Below, in pieces: positions 5,924 to 6,368 of a stretch of 6,368 nt of DNA. The notes below the pieces were generated by a model. That model saw nothing but the letters and a program-made list of their open reading frames with translations. It had not been told where the DNA came from and did no database searches. A program made the translations under genes and the position numbers. Within the stretch, counting starts at the first letter, position 1. Each line of letters begins with the position of its first letter. The DNA comes from Caryophanales bacterium UBA6331. Lineage in GTDB: Bacteria; Bacillota_I; Bacilli_A; RF39; UBA660. The DNA is taken from contig DJSP01000022.1 of the NCBI GenBank assembly GCA_002438065.1, positions 1 to 6,368 of the forward strand, given 5' to 3'.

Positions 5924-6368
5924 ATGAGAAAATTAAAAATGGAAAATATTATTGATATATATAACTTATTACCAGAAGAAATAGATAATGCAATTAAAAA
6001 ATTATCTACTGCTTTAAATATTGTTAAACATAGAAAAAATACAAACTCTAAATTTATTGATAAAGAAAAGAAAGATTTAATTTGTCCATTCTGTGGTTCA
6101 GTAAAAATTATAAAAAATGGGCATGATAAAAATAAAGTTCAAATATATTCTTGTAAGGACTGTTTTAGAAAATTTAATTCATGTTCTAATACACCTTTAG
6201 CTCATACTAAATTAACATATGATCAAATTTTAATATTTTTTGAATGTATGAATGATAAATTATCTATTAGAAAGACTGCGGCAAGAATGCAATGTAATAA
6301 AATTACTGTATTTTTACTTAGACATAAAGTATTAGAATGTATATCAACCATTAGAAAAAATACAAAAC
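5924..6368 (+). CDS. IS1595-type transposase, N-terminal part (3' end beyond window)
   Basis: An open frame of 148 codons with no stop before the window end. After a variable N-terminus, a zinc ribbon is visible: C54-P-F-C57-G-S and C77-K-D-C80, enclosing IKNGHDKNKVQIYS. Then come FNSCSNTPLAHTKLTYDQILIFFECM (84-109) and a helix-turn-helix, KLSIRKTAARMQCNKITVFLLRHKVL (112-137). This order of CPxCGS, NTPL, LSxRKxA and RHKxL is typical of IS1595/ISXO2-like transposases. Their DDE-type catalytic domain follows and would lie outside the window. The start could be ATG 5924 or ATG 5939; neither has a strong ribosome binding site, consistent with poor or controlled translation. The hairpin leader ends only 2 bases before ATG 5924. 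No internal damage is seen in the visible part. Confidence 0.8.
   Translation, partial: MRKLKMENIIDIYNLLPEEIDNAIKKLSTALNIVKHRKNTNSKFIDKEKKDLICPFCGSVKIIKNGHDKNKVQIYSCKDCFRKFNSCSNTPLAHTKLTYDQILIFFECMNDKLSIRKTAARMQCNKITVFLLRHKVLECISTIRKNTK

Larger units (their letters stand above)
5787..6368 (+). mobile_element. Left part of an IS1595-like insertion sequence (runs off the window)
   Basis: The transposase frame and the structured leader with its promoter are taken as the left portion of one element. The true left boundary lies somewhere between 5740 and about 5820. It cannot be fixed, because the right terminal inverted repeat and any target-site duplication lie beyond the window. The coordinates given start at the promoter only for convenience. 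Confidence 0.5.

Noticed and set aside
1..6368. CRISPR array, tRNA or rRNA genes, TGA recoding
   Set aside because: No regularly spaced repeats, no cloverleaf or conserved rRNA sequence, and no in-frame TGA in any of the genes.

Overview
The window is very AT-rich on both strands. It uses TAA/TAG stops, TGG for Trp and AAGGAGG-type ribosome binding sites, which points to a low-GC Firmicute (Bacilli/Erysipelotrichia-like or a related uncultured gut lineage). No in-frame TGA appears in any gene, so I see no sign of a mycoplasma-type code. The species cannot be named from this window.

Left part (1-1274): an accessory locus with two divergent genes. On the minus strand is the N-terminal third of a RhuM-family protein, cut off by a stop and apparently decayed. 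On the plus strand is a full-length Fic-domain protein with an N-terminal inhibitory motif. Its catalytic motif carries an unusual Arg-to-Leu change. The intergenic region holds a good sigma-A-type promoter for each gene, and a 12-bp palindrome sits on the -35 box of the Fic promoter.

Middle part (1357-5069): a tightly packed plus-strand unit of three genes. The first is a polytopic membrane protein resembling the DUF6056 family and broken by a frameshift near its N-terminus. The other two, an ABC ATPase and a 538-residue ABC-2-type permease, overlap by one base and should form one ABC exporter. A separate small four-helix membrane protein (5146-5739) follows and starts at a GTG.

Right part (5740-6368): the left portion of an insertion sequence that runs off the window. 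The open frame at its end has a CxxC...CxxC zinc ribbon followed by a helix-turn-helix, as in IS1595-type transposases. Between a well-formed promoter (5787-5815) and the transposase start lies the most striking structure in the window: two long inverted repeats interleaved as A-B-A'-B' (5821-5919), almost without spacers, ending in T5. The two hairpins cannot both form fully, so this looks like a switchable leader or attenuator, or a small structured RNA, controlling the transposase.
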